A stretch of DNA of 64,000 nt from Collybia mongolica (lineage: Eukaryota; Basidiomycota; Agaricomycetes; Agaricales; Clitocybaceae). Positions 1-10,823 of this stretch are shown here, in pieces. The position numbers were made by a program, and so were the translations under genes. The first letter of the stretch is position 1. The number at the start of each line of letters is the position of its first letter. The DNA lies in assembly GCA_013420905.1 (NCBI GenBank), contig JAAXNY010000001.1, positions 3,720,001 through 3,784,000 of the forward strand, given 5' to 3'. The notes below the pieces were generated by a model. It made no database searches. It was not told the origin of the DNA and saw only the letters and a program-made list of their open reading frames with translations.

Positions 1-36
1 AGCTCTTTCAATATTTGATAAGTAACCAGTAAACGG
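1..36 (+). repeat. LTR fragment at window edge
   Basis: These 36 bases match the inner part of the neighbouring LTR family (compare about 500-530 and 28919-28950). The next LTR starts directly after them. This suggests the Gypsy LTR at 37 inserted into an older copy of the same LTR that lies mostly outside the window. Confidence 0.6.
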
Positions 37-1254
37 TGATAGGGCCCGAAATTGTTTGCACTTATAAAGTCGACAAGTAAGGCTATTAGTGTCATTTCTA
101 ATAACCAAGTAAGCGGTAATAAAGGATTAGAGTCGAGCTCCAAGACGGCTAATCAGAGTGAACTAGTCTAATGGATAATACACTATCAGTACAGAGGACT
201 ATGAGTACAGTCTATTATTAGTCCTATTCACCATGCCCGGTTACAACCTCGGTGTCTTAGTTCATAAGTAACCGTTGTAGTATGATATCATTAGTCCGGG
301 GATCATCATTAATAGGAGAAGTAATTGTAAATTCGGGATTTGCACAACCCGATCCTAGTCAGGGGTACTTGGTGTTAACTACCGGAAGCGACGGGACACC
401 GTGAATAACAACCGGGACAATCAGGGGGAGTAAACGACAGTGCCGCGCTGTTTTAAATAACAAAGCGCGCGGTCGGGACTTGATAAGAGTTTAGCCCGCT
501 CTTTCAATATTTGATAAGTAACCAGTAAACGACATAATTGGCACACGTGGCGCGCGCGCCAAGCTGTAGTAGACGCGTCGGTATTGAATACAGATCCTTG
601 GCGCGCGGGAGCGCGGTTCCGTGTAAAATTTACAATCCGTATGATATTTAGTTTGTACATTATAAATAGACTGTAGATGAGTAGCGCTAAGGTAAGGAAT
701 CTTGCCCCCACTTCGCGCAACTATAGAGTATACAAATCACATTTGTTAAAACACTATTGCGTGTCCGAATTAAGGATCAGATTGCTTCAACGTGTCTTGA
801 TTGGAATTGATTGGAGAACCACAGAATTAAAGAAACTTAGTTCACTTGGAACTTAGTACCGTATTGTCCGTTGGAATTACTAGGCACTTGGCCTAAGTGC
901 ACTTGGCACTGTATTGTTTGATAAGTCGCTTGGACTTATAGATCCGCTTGGGATCGCTAATAATTGAACATACACTTGGTACTCAGTCTATTGGATCGAG
1001 AGATTTTATAAATATACCTAGCAGGTTTTTTGAACCTGTGTTGAAGCTTTTGTCTAAATCGAACCCGTTGAAAGATCATTGGAAAGGGCTTTGGCTAGTA
1101 CTATTCAAAGCTTAGTGCTTCTAAGCACTTGAACCCGAACTCAAAACAGGCGATTCCTACTGTTCGTGTGTTGATTGTTAGGTTTGGTGTGTGTGTGTGT
1201 GAAGGATTACATTACATAGCATCAGCGCACTTATAGCCCAGGAGCCCCCTTTCA
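37..1254 (+). repeat. 5' LTR of Ty3/Gypsy element 1 (LTR copy 1)
   Basis: The copy starts TGATAGGGCCC and ends CCCCCTTTCA, giving the usual TG...CA ends, 1218 bp long. Four more copies lie in the window: 23899-26729 (inverted), 28454-29674, and a split copy at 37184-37762 plus 44681-45302. The repeated boundaries define the ends. It is followed by a TGG-starting primer-site candidate and a gag reading frame, so it is in the 5' LTR position. A TATAAATA box lies at 661-668. Confidence 0.9.
661..668 (+). promoter_or_regulatory. putative TATA box of LTR copy 1
   Basis: TATAAATA lies in the middle of the LTR, as expected for an LTR promoter. The split LTR copy also reads ...CTATAAATAG, while copies 2 and 3 share a small insertion that breaks this motif. 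Confidence 0.4.
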
Positions 1255-1256
1255 TC

Positions 1257-1274
1257 TGGAGCCCACCGCGAGGG
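1257..1274 (+). other. putative tRNA primer-binding site
   Basis: Two bases after the LTR end the sequence reads TGGAGCCCACCGCGAGGG, which would pair with a tRNA 3' end in CCA. The TGG start and the position fit a minus-strand primer site. The tRNA was not identified. Confidence 0.5.
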
Positions 1275-1332
1275 TTCAGAGTTTTTGAATAGTCTAAAGA
1301 GAGCATCTTTCTTTGAAAAATATTATACCAAG

Positions 1333-3225
1333 ATGAGTAACGTCGTCTACAAATTGAAGTAGAGCGGAGAAAGTTTAGTCAATCTGTCTCAAGAGCCACG
1401 CCCACAAGCCAGCTCGTCAAACAGACTAACTAATCAGCCACTTGCAAGACAAGTAGCTACAAAAACGCGGCAGACTAAAAATTCGCAAAACGCTGGAGTA
1501 ACAGAGTCGTTACCACCTCCTAGGCGAGCGCACACACGAGGATCTTCACAACCAGCCTTTGGATCTTCAGGACCAAGGCAAGTATTTAGAACTCCAGAGC
1601 CCTTAGGAAACATATCGACTACTAGTAAACCAGTAGCGCGCGGAAGATCGTCCGTAGTAAACCCAGTAGCAAACCCGAACTCGTTAGCTACTCAGAACCG
1701 TTCAGTAATCATGACTGAACCCCCTCGTAAATATATGCCCCAACCAGGCGTCCGTGATGCACCAGTATTCAAAGGAAAAGAGCCCACGGGTTTAATCCGG
1801 TTTCTGGAGCGAATGGAGGTCCTATGGAAGGAGTGTAACATTACAAATGATGAAGAAAAGAAGTTAATGTTAGGAAAATACGCAGACCTACAATCAGAGA
1901 ATGAGTGGAGGGCATTAGACCACTATAAGACAGGCACTTGGACGGATTTCAAGACAGAGTTGATCTCTAGTTATCCGGAAGCACTCGATCAAGTAGAAGG
2001 ATCAGTAGCCAAGTTAGAAGCAGTGTGTCGCGCCAACCCACGTATTGGAGTAACCGATGAGGCCGTGCTGAAAAAGCTGAAGCGTGAATTCAAAGCAGAA
2101 TCTATTAAACTCTTGGGAGTTAGGCCACCTATTATCTCTAACCGAGAATTAGTTACCAAGTTCTTGGGATGTCTAGACGAAGTCTTCAGATCCCAAGTAC
2201 AAGGAAGGCTAACCCTGCTAGGGAATAATCAGTCTAATGCTACACAGGCAGGACAAACCGTTGCTACAAACAACCGAGCAGATCCTAATACTATTGCCGA
2301 AGCCGCCGCGCTTGTGCGATGAAAAGGGGATCAGTACAATCCGGAGGAAGTTATAGCAACTGCAATCAGCATTTCTGAAGGTGTAGCCAACATGAATATT
2401 CCAGACACAAATAGATCGTTTATAACGTCCGTAACAGCAACAGCAGCGCCCAAAATCAAAGTAGAGATGGATGAAATAAAACAACAAATAGTTAATTTGT
2501 TAGACCGTCTCCAAGTAAATGAGAAGAATACGAGGAGTGGATTCGAGGATGTAATGAAAGCGCTTCAACAAGCAACTGTTCAGAACCATGCTGCGAATAG
2601 CGCACCCCAGCAGCATCAGTATCAGAATCAGTACGGAAAGCCTAAAGAAGGACAACTGCAAAGACCAAATGCGTATAAATGTCACTACTGTTTTACACCC
2701 AGACACTTCATAATGGCCTGTCCCGAGAAACAGAAACATTTTGAGGAAGGGAAAATAAAAACCAACACAAATGGAGGAGTATGCTTACCAGACGGATCAT
2801 ATATTCCAAGAGAACCAGAAACAGTATCATTGAAAGATAAAGTGGAACACTTCCATTCAAAGAAGGTAGCGGCCCTTTATTACGGAGATGTCACAGAAGG
2901 ACCCGCTCCAGGAGTATTGTCCGTTATGCAGTCACATAATGCAGTAGACAATAGTAATGACATTGGAACCTTGAAAGCCATAATGGCACAAATGGCACAA
3001 TTTCAAGCGCAACAAATGTTAGGACAACAGAGTGCGCAAATTGCGTTGCCAGTACCGCATCAGATGCAGAAACAGGAATATATAAATAATAACTATAATC
3101 CTACTGCAAAATGCACCGAATCCTGACATAGTAGCCTTACAAGCACAAATGAGTACTTTATTAGGGCAGGTAGCAGAACTCAATAACCAAAACAAGGTTA
3201 AAGAGTCGGGTTTCAATTAGGTCCA
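1333..3225 (+). pseudogene. Ty3/Gypsy gag (decayed)
   Basis: This is the capsid/nucleocapsid region of element 1, normally building cytoplasmic virus-like particles. The frame can be followed from ATG 1333. It is broken by TAG at 1360, by TGA at 2320, and by what look like two compensating single-base shifts near 3108 and 3206. A CCHC zinc knuckle of spacing CX2CX4HX4C is encoded at about 2683-2724, and a Lys/Gln/Asn-rich low-complexity region follows. The stops fit CAG to TAG and CGA to TGA changes. If both shifts are undone, the frame appears to run straight into the protease region, so the element may have used one gag-pol polyprotein. Assignment to gag rests on the zinc knuckle and on its place between LTR and protease. 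Confidence 0.8.
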
Positions 3226-4715
3226 ATGAAGGAGGCTAAGGAACACGCTAGACCTACAACTAGGTCGCGTTCCAAGAGACAGCCAGAGGACTGAAGTAAA
3301 AACGGAAATAGTCGTCAAGAAAGTAACGATTTGGAGAGTAGTCGGGATAGTAGTGAAGAGGAGTTGGTAGCGCCGTCTCCTAGGAAAAAGAAAGTAAAAT
3401 TTGTTGAACCATCAGTAAAGTCTCCAGTACAAAAAGAATTACCCTACATTGATGTGCCCGTGGTACCCTACATACCCCGGAGAATGGAACGCAACCCTGA
3501 ACCAGTTGATCTGCTACCTAATTTTAACACTAAGCGCAGTCCGACTTATGAAACTAAGTCCCTGATAGAAGTAAAATTAAAAGGTGGCGATATAATTGCT
3601 AAAGTGTTAGACAACCCTATCACATTGACCACGGGAGAGTTAATGGGTTCGTCAAAAACCATTAGAGATGGGATAAAGAATATTGTAACTGCCAGACATA
3701 AGTCCCTCACCCAAAGGGACGCTAACTTGCAAATAAACGGAATAGATGAGGAAGACGTCTTACCCTTTGGAGGGGACTGGGAACTTGATGATAACTACTT
3801 ACGGCATGACGCGCTACCAGTAGAGTCAATCCCATTCCAGTCTTTCTTCATCTCGGAGTATGACCGCGGCGGAATACCTAAGGGATCTATAATATGCGGA
3901 GACCCAGTCCTACAGTATTTAGAATCTTTACCAGCTGGGGAAGAGCCCAAACAGTTGTATGTAGCAAAAGAATCGGCCTCTTTGCACGCAGTATATCCAG
4001 TAATAAATGGGGTAGGAACAGAGGAATCTTTATTAGATGGGGGATCCCAAATAGTATCAATGGCTAAGCAAACGGCTTTAGACTTGGACATTTCATGGGA
4101 TCCAGACGTTGTCATACACATGCAGAGTGCTAATAAACAAGTGGAGAAAACAGCGGGATTAGTGCGCAACGTCCCTTTCTTGTTTAATGACATGGCCATT
4201 TACCTCCAAGTACATATCATAAATTCACCCGCATACAAAGTATTGCTTGGGAGACCGTTTGATACACTCACGGAAAGTCAGATCAAAAATGCTCGGGACG
4301 GGGGACAAGTAGTCACTATCATGGACCCTAACACGGGACGAAGGTGTACTATCCCTACCCATGCAAAGGGATCACCGCCTAAGCTGTTGAAAAGACAACT
4401 GGAGCAGGATTTTTGGCCTTTGATGAATTAATCCAAAGTGATCAAGGAGAGCTAGCCGTAGAAATTGCTGAAGATGAGAACGGAAACTTTATTATAACGG
4501 GTTATAGACACCCTACTGATAAGTGGAATTTTGGTCACAAAGAACTTAGAGATGTCTTTTTGTCTAGAAGTGATGTAAACATGAATAGTACAGTACCTGA
4601 ACGCGAATTACTAGCCACGTACTTGGCTTCCGTAGATGAGCGCGATGGACCAGTAATAAACTACAAGCAGAACAGCAGGGACCCAGCAAGTACACCCACT
4701 AGACCTATGACATAC
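3226..4715 (+). pseudogene. Ty3/Gypsy pol, protease part (split by insertion)
   Basis: This is the N-terminal pol segment, beginning with a basic and acidic linker. A retropepsin-like domain lies at about 4020-4400, with an LLDGGSQ active-site-like stretch (second residue G instead of the usual S/T) and a downstream VLLGRPF motif. A TGA interrupts the linker at 3292, and the frame shifts by one base near 4410, after which it stays open to 4715. At 4716 it is cut by the CACTA element. When the ATAC duplication is collapsed, the frame joins exactly to pol at 15893. The protein would mature gag-pol, but this copy is dead. Confidence 0.85.
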
Positions 4716-4980
4716 CACTGTGAGCTCCATAGAGGATGAATTTACAACCCCCCTTTCCTTACTTAAGCAGTGGGAAGTCATCTTTATAAAGTATAAATTT
4801 CATCCCATCATAACAACAGAAATATAATGAATTTCATTTACAAATATTGGGAAATTCAACCCTTAGGGTGGGTAAAAAGAGATGATTTTCCCCCTTGAAA
4901 GTATGTATTTTATTGGCTGAATTCAAGCCATAGAATGTCCCAAGTCAGCACCTTTAGATTCATCCACTATTCATACCCTG

Positions 4981-5320
4981 GATGAATTTCATACCTCTAA
5001 AGGCAATATTAACCATGTTATCCCAGGATAAATTCTTCACCAAAGCTGGATTAAATAAATGGCTTTTATTCATCCTTTTCCTCAGAATGAATTTCATACT
5101 TCTAAAGGTGGGATTAGTTAAAATATCTCTGGATGAATTCTTCACCAAAACTGGATTAAATAAATGGCTTTTATTCATCCCTTGTCTTAGAATGAATTTC
5201 ATACTTTTAAAGGTGGGATTAGCTACAGTATCTCTGGATGAATTCTTCACCATAACTGGATTAATTCTATGGCTCTCAATTCATCCCCTTGCTCATAATG
5301 AATTTCATACCCTTGAGTTT
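4981..5320 (+). repeat. left subterminal tandem repeats of CACTA element
   Basis: A unit of about 106 bp starting ATGAATTTCATAC recurs at about 4982, 5088, 5192 and 5298, the last unit partial. Single related GATGAATTT motifs continue out to the terminus. Such subterminal repeats are the usual transposase or accessory-protein binding sites of CACTA elements. That role is inferred here. Confidence 0.8.
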
Positions 5321-5527
5321 GGATGATTTTCAACAATTTTTGGGGGACTTTTCAGACTGGGGAGCAGGAAATATTCATCCACTGAATGCAATAATTATAT
5401 TGCCTAAAATATAGCCTTTTCTAACTGAAAGTCATCCACTAGAGTGCCAAAAAAATCCAATTATATATGAAAAAAATATGGTATCTGTATGGTTTATCAA
5501 TTAGAAGATTTTGGAAAATTCTCCTAC

Positions 5528-6430
5528 TCAGAAGTTCTCCTCTTCTAGGTCTGATTCACCTGTCATGTCCTCATCCCCATCCTCATTGCCCTTGCCCTCA
5601 TCCCCGTCCTCTCGGTCCCCATTTCCTATGGCTGTGTCCATGTCATCACTCTCGCCGTGTTCACTTCCATCCTCATCTGCTTCCATTTCTCGATCATCAT
5701 CATCTGTGTTATTGGCGAGTGTTGAGGGTGGTGGTAGATATCCGCGACGACGAGCATAGGCGCGCCTGTTTTTGAGGTTGTATTTTATAAATTCCTCGAC
5801 GGGCCAGCCATGGGCAAATCGGTTCAGATACTCGTGACGCTTTCGAGCCTGACAACTTTGTTAGTCAAAGGGAGGGTAAATAACAGGAGACTTACTACAG
5901 CAATTATTTGGGCTATTATTGGTTTGGGTTGTCGGTGCCATGAAAGGCTGTAATCGATCCCTGCCGTGGCAGTCAATTCACGAACAGAACGCTATAGATA
6001 ATCAGATAGATTCCGTGAATAAAAATGAAACTTACGCGAATTGATGTATATAAATCCTGGTCATCTTCTAAACACATTGCAAACTGTAAGTTAAATTTCT
6101 TTCTGCTAGAGCCGCGCGCTGGCTGTGGTATCAAGTCCGATGTTATCTCTTTTGCAGCGGCAGATTTGCGCAGGGCGTCGTTCTCGGCTGATGGTATTGA
6201 CGAAGTTGAGCGCACATTGAAGAAGAAATAAATCGGACGTAGGTACCTTGTAGTTTCTTCAGCTTAGCTTGTAGGGTCATGGTCTGTGCCGCTTCAGGTG
6301 TAATACAATTAGTGAAATCATCCTACTAGAGGAAGTGGCAACTACCTAATACTTTATTTTTGGCAGGAGTTGACCCCGACTTGACCTTGCCACCACGCTT
6401 ATTGACTTTCGATGCTGAGGATTTAGCCAT
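5528..6430 (-). CDS. CACTA-encoded coiled-coil/acidic accessory protein, 232 aa
   Basis: Five exons (6430-6346, 6291-6247, 6187-6036, 5991-5896, 5848-5528) join in phase to 232 codons, with introns of 44-59 nt and GT-AG ends. The start ATG at 6430 gives a short Ser/Lys-rich N-terminus. A heptad-like stretch follows (about residues 28-55, L and A spaced as in a coiled coil). Next comes a conserved-looking basic middle part with an AVARKRH-type motif and many Trp/Arg. The last about 65 residues are almost only Asp, Glu, Gly and Asn. I do not know a named domain. I recall similar small proteins only as recurring, uncharacterised products in mushroom genomes. Its place inside the element suggests a transposition or regulatory helper, comparable in position only to TnpA-like proteins. 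The model is solid and the function is unknown. Confidence 0.75.
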
Positions 6431-7419
6431 GAGGATTGTGAGGATTGAGTTGTTGAGGGAGAGGAGAGATGTCTTACATCCTTAAGAATTCGACCATGGA
6501 TATGCTCCATGGTTAGGCACTATTGACGCGGAAGCGGAAAACACAAAATCTTGACACTAGTGCAAGGGTCGGAATGAGGAATTCCGACTCCAATTCACTT
6601 AATTGTCGCTTGATGAGTTCTAATGTCGGATATTGGGGCAGAGGGTTTTGCTATCGCGGCTCCACGGATCTCTGAACAAGTGTCGGAAAAGACACCCGTA
6701 GAGTAGTGAAATCACATATAGTGTTATATATTTGAGTTAGTAAAATTATAGCTCGTTATCCTAAACGCATACCTCATGCCTACCATGTCTCGTTCCTCAA
6801 TACTTCACAGTGGTGTTGCGAGTCCGTGCATCAACGAGGATGGCCACAACACCATAGAAAATGTGACAGAGCCCGAAACAGACTCTGACCGCGAACAATC
6901 CATTGGTCCAGAAAATCAACTTGGGCTACCGGAATACGTCGGGTGGGTTCCGTATTGTTCCAACGCCTCCAGTAGGGAGGCCAGTACAACCAAAGAAATA
7001 GGTATAGATCAGTTTGACGAGTGGCGCTAAGGCTGAACATCGGATGCAGGTGATAATAATCATGTCAAGAATTCCGGGAAAATCTCTGAGGACGGCAAGG
7101 GGGAAATGGGAGTCAGCATTATTCAATCTGTGAAAGACAAGGTATGTGCAACACTTAACTGCATTTCGGTTGTATAATTGATCATGAAAAGGATATTACA
7201 ATACATATACACGTTGAAGGTGGAAGCCTAGTAAACCCAGTATTTAACTTCAATTTCCAACAAAAAAGGCAGCAGGGAAGTAAACTGGGCCGTAGGATAA
7301 TAGAAAAAGGAAGACAGCATAAACGACAGAAATTAAGTCATACTTAGGATAGGATGTGGGCATGTCAATTATCAAGCAATGTATATATTATAGAAGGATT
7401 ATGTTAATAGTGCCCCTAC
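6431..7419. other. intergenic stretch inside CACTA element
   Basis: This lies between the start of the accessory gene and the end of the Spt5-like gene, so it should hold the promoter of the first and the 3' end of the second. A plus-strand reading frame at 6776-7030 (84 codons, acidic, no recognisable domain) could be a small exon followed by a splice donor near 7141. I cannot support it as a gene. Confidence 0.4.
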
Positions 7420-10169
7420 TTATTTTGCGCGAGTTTTTCGAGCCTCCTCACGAAGGCTGGCCATCAGCTCACCACCACGGGCTTTCTCATCCTTAGTCTC
7501 AATACCAACACAGAGTTTGTTGGGATTGAGCTCAAAATGCTCCTCCGACAAACTCTCGTGGCCATCCTCTGTCCGGTTGATCACAGCTAAAAGAACAAAT
7601 GCATTGTCACCATCATATCGATGGTGAATTCGCCGGACATATTTACCACAATGCTCGCCCTCAATTACAAGAAGCAAGCCATTGTCGCGTGTTGGATTGG
7701 GATGTTTCAGAGTAACTTGCTCTGGTGACAAGAGTTCTGAAGTGGTATAATGCGTGGAACGGATGGATAACTCTCCATCCGTCTCCACGACCGAAGCGGC
7801 TACCTCCTTGCTCTTCCGTTTCCCTTCAGTGACCAGCACTTTCACCTTTCGACCAACCAGCCGCATGTCTAATAGTGGGTGGATGGGGCCTTGCGGCTGT
7901 GGTGAAGGGAGTGGGGAATATATCCGGGTACTTGGCCCAGCCTCGAGGGGTGGGAGCGGTGTGAGTGGAGTCCTTGACGATGGATTCCAAGCTGGCGTGA
8001 GGTAGTGGAAGTCGGGCATTGGAGTGCCACTTCCGGATGGCTCGGGGATAGGCTGTGAGGCCACTGGTGGGTGATTTGTGATAAAATGAGCGGGAAGGGG
8101 TGTAAATATTTTATTTTTGGTGGGGGCGAAGTCATATAATTTACGATGAGAGCTTAATGAAAATGAGGCCAAGCTGACTATCAGTAGATATGAAATGACT
8201 TACCGCACTTCCACAATATCATCGTAGTCCAGAACCTGCTTGTTGAAGGGATTTGCTGGGTTGAGGTGCATAAATTGCACAGTTACTTTGAGGCCACTCA
8301 AAGTCTCCTGCGACTGCTGAACATCCTGGACAACTGCATGGTAACCTCTCATTGCGTGACCTTTCTTCTGAACTATGACTTCCATGCCTTTCCAGGGCGT
8401 ATGGTCGTGCTTCATAAGGCCTGTCAATTCGTTGTCTGATACCGGAGCGTGTCCATGGAGTGTAATCGGTGGGCTGATAACTTTGATCCAATTCCTATGG
8501 ACTTCGTTTGGCTGTTGGACATTAATTAGTAGTTACTCGAAAATATATCAACTGTTTAGTTACCTTTAGTGCGTTGTGAAGGACAAAATCCTCATGTACC
8601 TCTTGTTCCAGCCGTTCGGTAATAGAGACCATTTGTTCTTCAACCCCTACCACCCATCCCTGTTCCCCTCGCAGAGGGCCGCTCTGCACTTCAACAAAGT
8701 GGCCCGGAGCTATATACTTCCACACATTAGACCACTGGAACATCTTTTGACCCTCCCCATTCATAAGATCTATTTCCACAGAGCGAGTTCCTATAGCTTT
8801 GATAATCCCATTGTTTCTTGACGACTTGATCACCACTTCTTCACCTTCGAAGAATTTCCATTCCGTGGGGCAAGGGAATTGTGCTGTTGTGATATGGGGG
8901 TGGGGGGATCTTAAGAATTTGTCAAGTATATCACTTGGCATTGAGAGTGGCTTGGTGTCAATGGGGACAGAAATTGAGTGGAAATGATAAGTTCGACGTT
9001 CAAGGGAGTGGTCGAATATGCGATTGAAGACAGAGGCCGTTCCATCTTCTCTATATTCAACGCGCGCATTGGGATAATTCGCCATGGTGTTGACCTCCGT
9101 CCCAAGGTCGAATAAGGCAGGGTTCGTGCGGGTAAGAGGTCGTTTCCTTTTCTTAGAGGAAGAGGACTTATTTTGAGGGAAGTGGGGGAGACGGGGAACT
9201 AAAAGGAGGGTAGCTTTCCCCCAGTTCTCAGTAGACAGAACATATCCAACGTCCCCTTTGTATAGCCCCCGATTGACTGTGACCCAGTCTCCAATTGATG
9301 GAGACCCTCCATGCATCTCCATATCCAGCAATTGTGTCCATTCCTCTGTCCTAATCCCAAAAAGACCATCATGGGGACGAATTATCGTTGGGGCTGAATA
9401 TAGAAGTGTCGAAAGCTCGGTGTTCATGGCAGCCTCAATGTAAAACCAGCCTTGTATAGCATCTCGGGTGAATGCTGATCGCAACCTGTGAACTGGAAGT
9501 GCATTCTGGAAGAGGTAAATAACGGCCTCCTCCTCCCTCCCCAGCTGGAGGCGGAAAATAAGGTATTTCTGTAAGAGGTATCACAAAATGCGGTGGTGAA
9601 GACTCACAGTGCAGCGGACCCTTAGCAATGGATAATCCGAGTTGACTGGACCGCGTATGGTGTTGATGGGTAGGTCATCCGATTCAATGTCTGATCCTGG
9701 CCCATAATCGTGCGCTGGGCGTTGGGCGCGTGAACGTTCCAATATCCCCTCCAAAAGGTCGTCTAGTTGGCCATCCTGGGCATGAGATCTCACCACTGAT
9801 GTAGATGGTCTCGCCGTGCTTTGGGATTCTACAGTGTCGTCCCTGTCAATGAAGTCATCTGGCATGTCGGGGTGTTAGCAGGTCCCAAGCACTACGAAGG
9901 CGGGGGGGGGCGCACCGAGGTCCTGATCTTCCTCAAATCCTTCATTATCCTCCTTGTCATCCACCTGAGCCTCAAGGTCAACAAAGCCGCGTGCTATGTT
10001 AAGGATCTTCTTGCCTGTCATCCCTGCAGCAGTGTCCTTAAGTTTCCTAAGGGCATTAGATTTTTTTGTTAGTCTATCTTTATTACTATCATTATCATTC
10101 GTGTTGGTTTTTTGTTTTAATACACTACTACATTGATATATACTAATAAACTAATGAATCATACTTACG
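7420..10169 (-). CDS. transposon-borne Spt5-like NGN/KOW protein
   Basis: Spliced exons 10046-9916, 9858-9608, 9544-8564, 8511-8204 and 8152-7420 keep one frame of about 800 codons. At least one further 5' exon probably ends at 10169, and the true start is unresolved. An acidic N-terminal part leads into a NusG-N-terminal-like domain (VRCT...GREEEAV...GWFYIEA) that appears only when the 63-nt intron at 9545-9607 is removed. Several KOW-type repeats follow: SIGDWVTVNRG, EGEEVVIKS, APGHFVEVQSG and WKGMEVIVQK, with a last degenerate one near the C-terminus. Spt5 is a conserved RNA polymerase II elongation factor. This copy is divergent and lies inside a CACTA element, divergent from the transposase. 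It may act on transcription of the element or compete with host Spt5. It is not the host SPT5 gene. Confidence 0.8.
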
Positions 10170-10203
10170 AAGTAGTCGACAAGGAGGGAGTGGTGGCTCC
10201 AAC

Positions 10204-10440
10204 AGATAGATGGTGGTGGTTTGGGATGAAGAGCGAAACCGTGCGAAAGCGGGCTGGGGCCTTACCTTATTCATCAGAATGTTGAAGTGTCGGGTATCCC
10301 GGCCATTGGGGTCATGTGAACGGTCATATGACCCCGATGCCCGGGATGCCCGACACTTCAACATTCCGATGAATAAGGTAAGGCCCCAGCCCGCTTTCGC
10401 ACGGTTTCGCTCTTCATCCCAAACCACCACCATCTATTTG
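10204..10440. repeat. near-perfect palindrome between divergent CACTA genes
   Basis: Two inverted arms of about 115 bp meet near 10321 with only a few mismatches. Each arm contains, reading outward, a very short ATG-started reading frame (about 12-14 codons) and an AAG/GTAAGG splice-donor-like site. The palindrome lies between the minus-strand Spt5-like gene and the plus-strand transposase. Each gene may therefore take its first untranslated exon from one arm. Identical open frames on both strands here are a by-product of the symmetry. Confidence 0.8.
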
Positions 10441-10823
10441 ATATGCCTCCTCATAGACCCTTGGTAAGTCAATACAAATTTCTATTAGTTAGTATATAGA
10501 ATTAAGTAGTCATAATAAGAACTTCAATACAATTTGAACATGATCATTATTGAAAGGAATACATTGACTAATAATTAAATGAAGTAGGAAACCTAGGAAC
10601 GTTGTTGCAGGCGTGCACGACGGCGTTCCGCCGCTTCATCAAGGTGTTCATTGGGGAGGGCAATATCAAACGGTGGGGTACTGCCCATTAGGATCGGGTT
10701 GTACATCGGAAACAACGATAGTGGGGTGTGGTGAGGTTCTGAACATTAACCTTGGTGCGTCTGGCCATTCACAACTCATTATCTATCACTAATCTATTTA
10801 TATACTTAAGACATTTAGACACC

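Noticed and set aside
4982..5326. 114-codon protein made of repeats
   Set aside because: It is the translation of the CACTA subterminal tandem repeats.
10210..10467. Two genes coding the same MVVVWDEER-like protein on opposite strands
   Set aside because: Both frames are produced by the palindrome and have no start context or homology.
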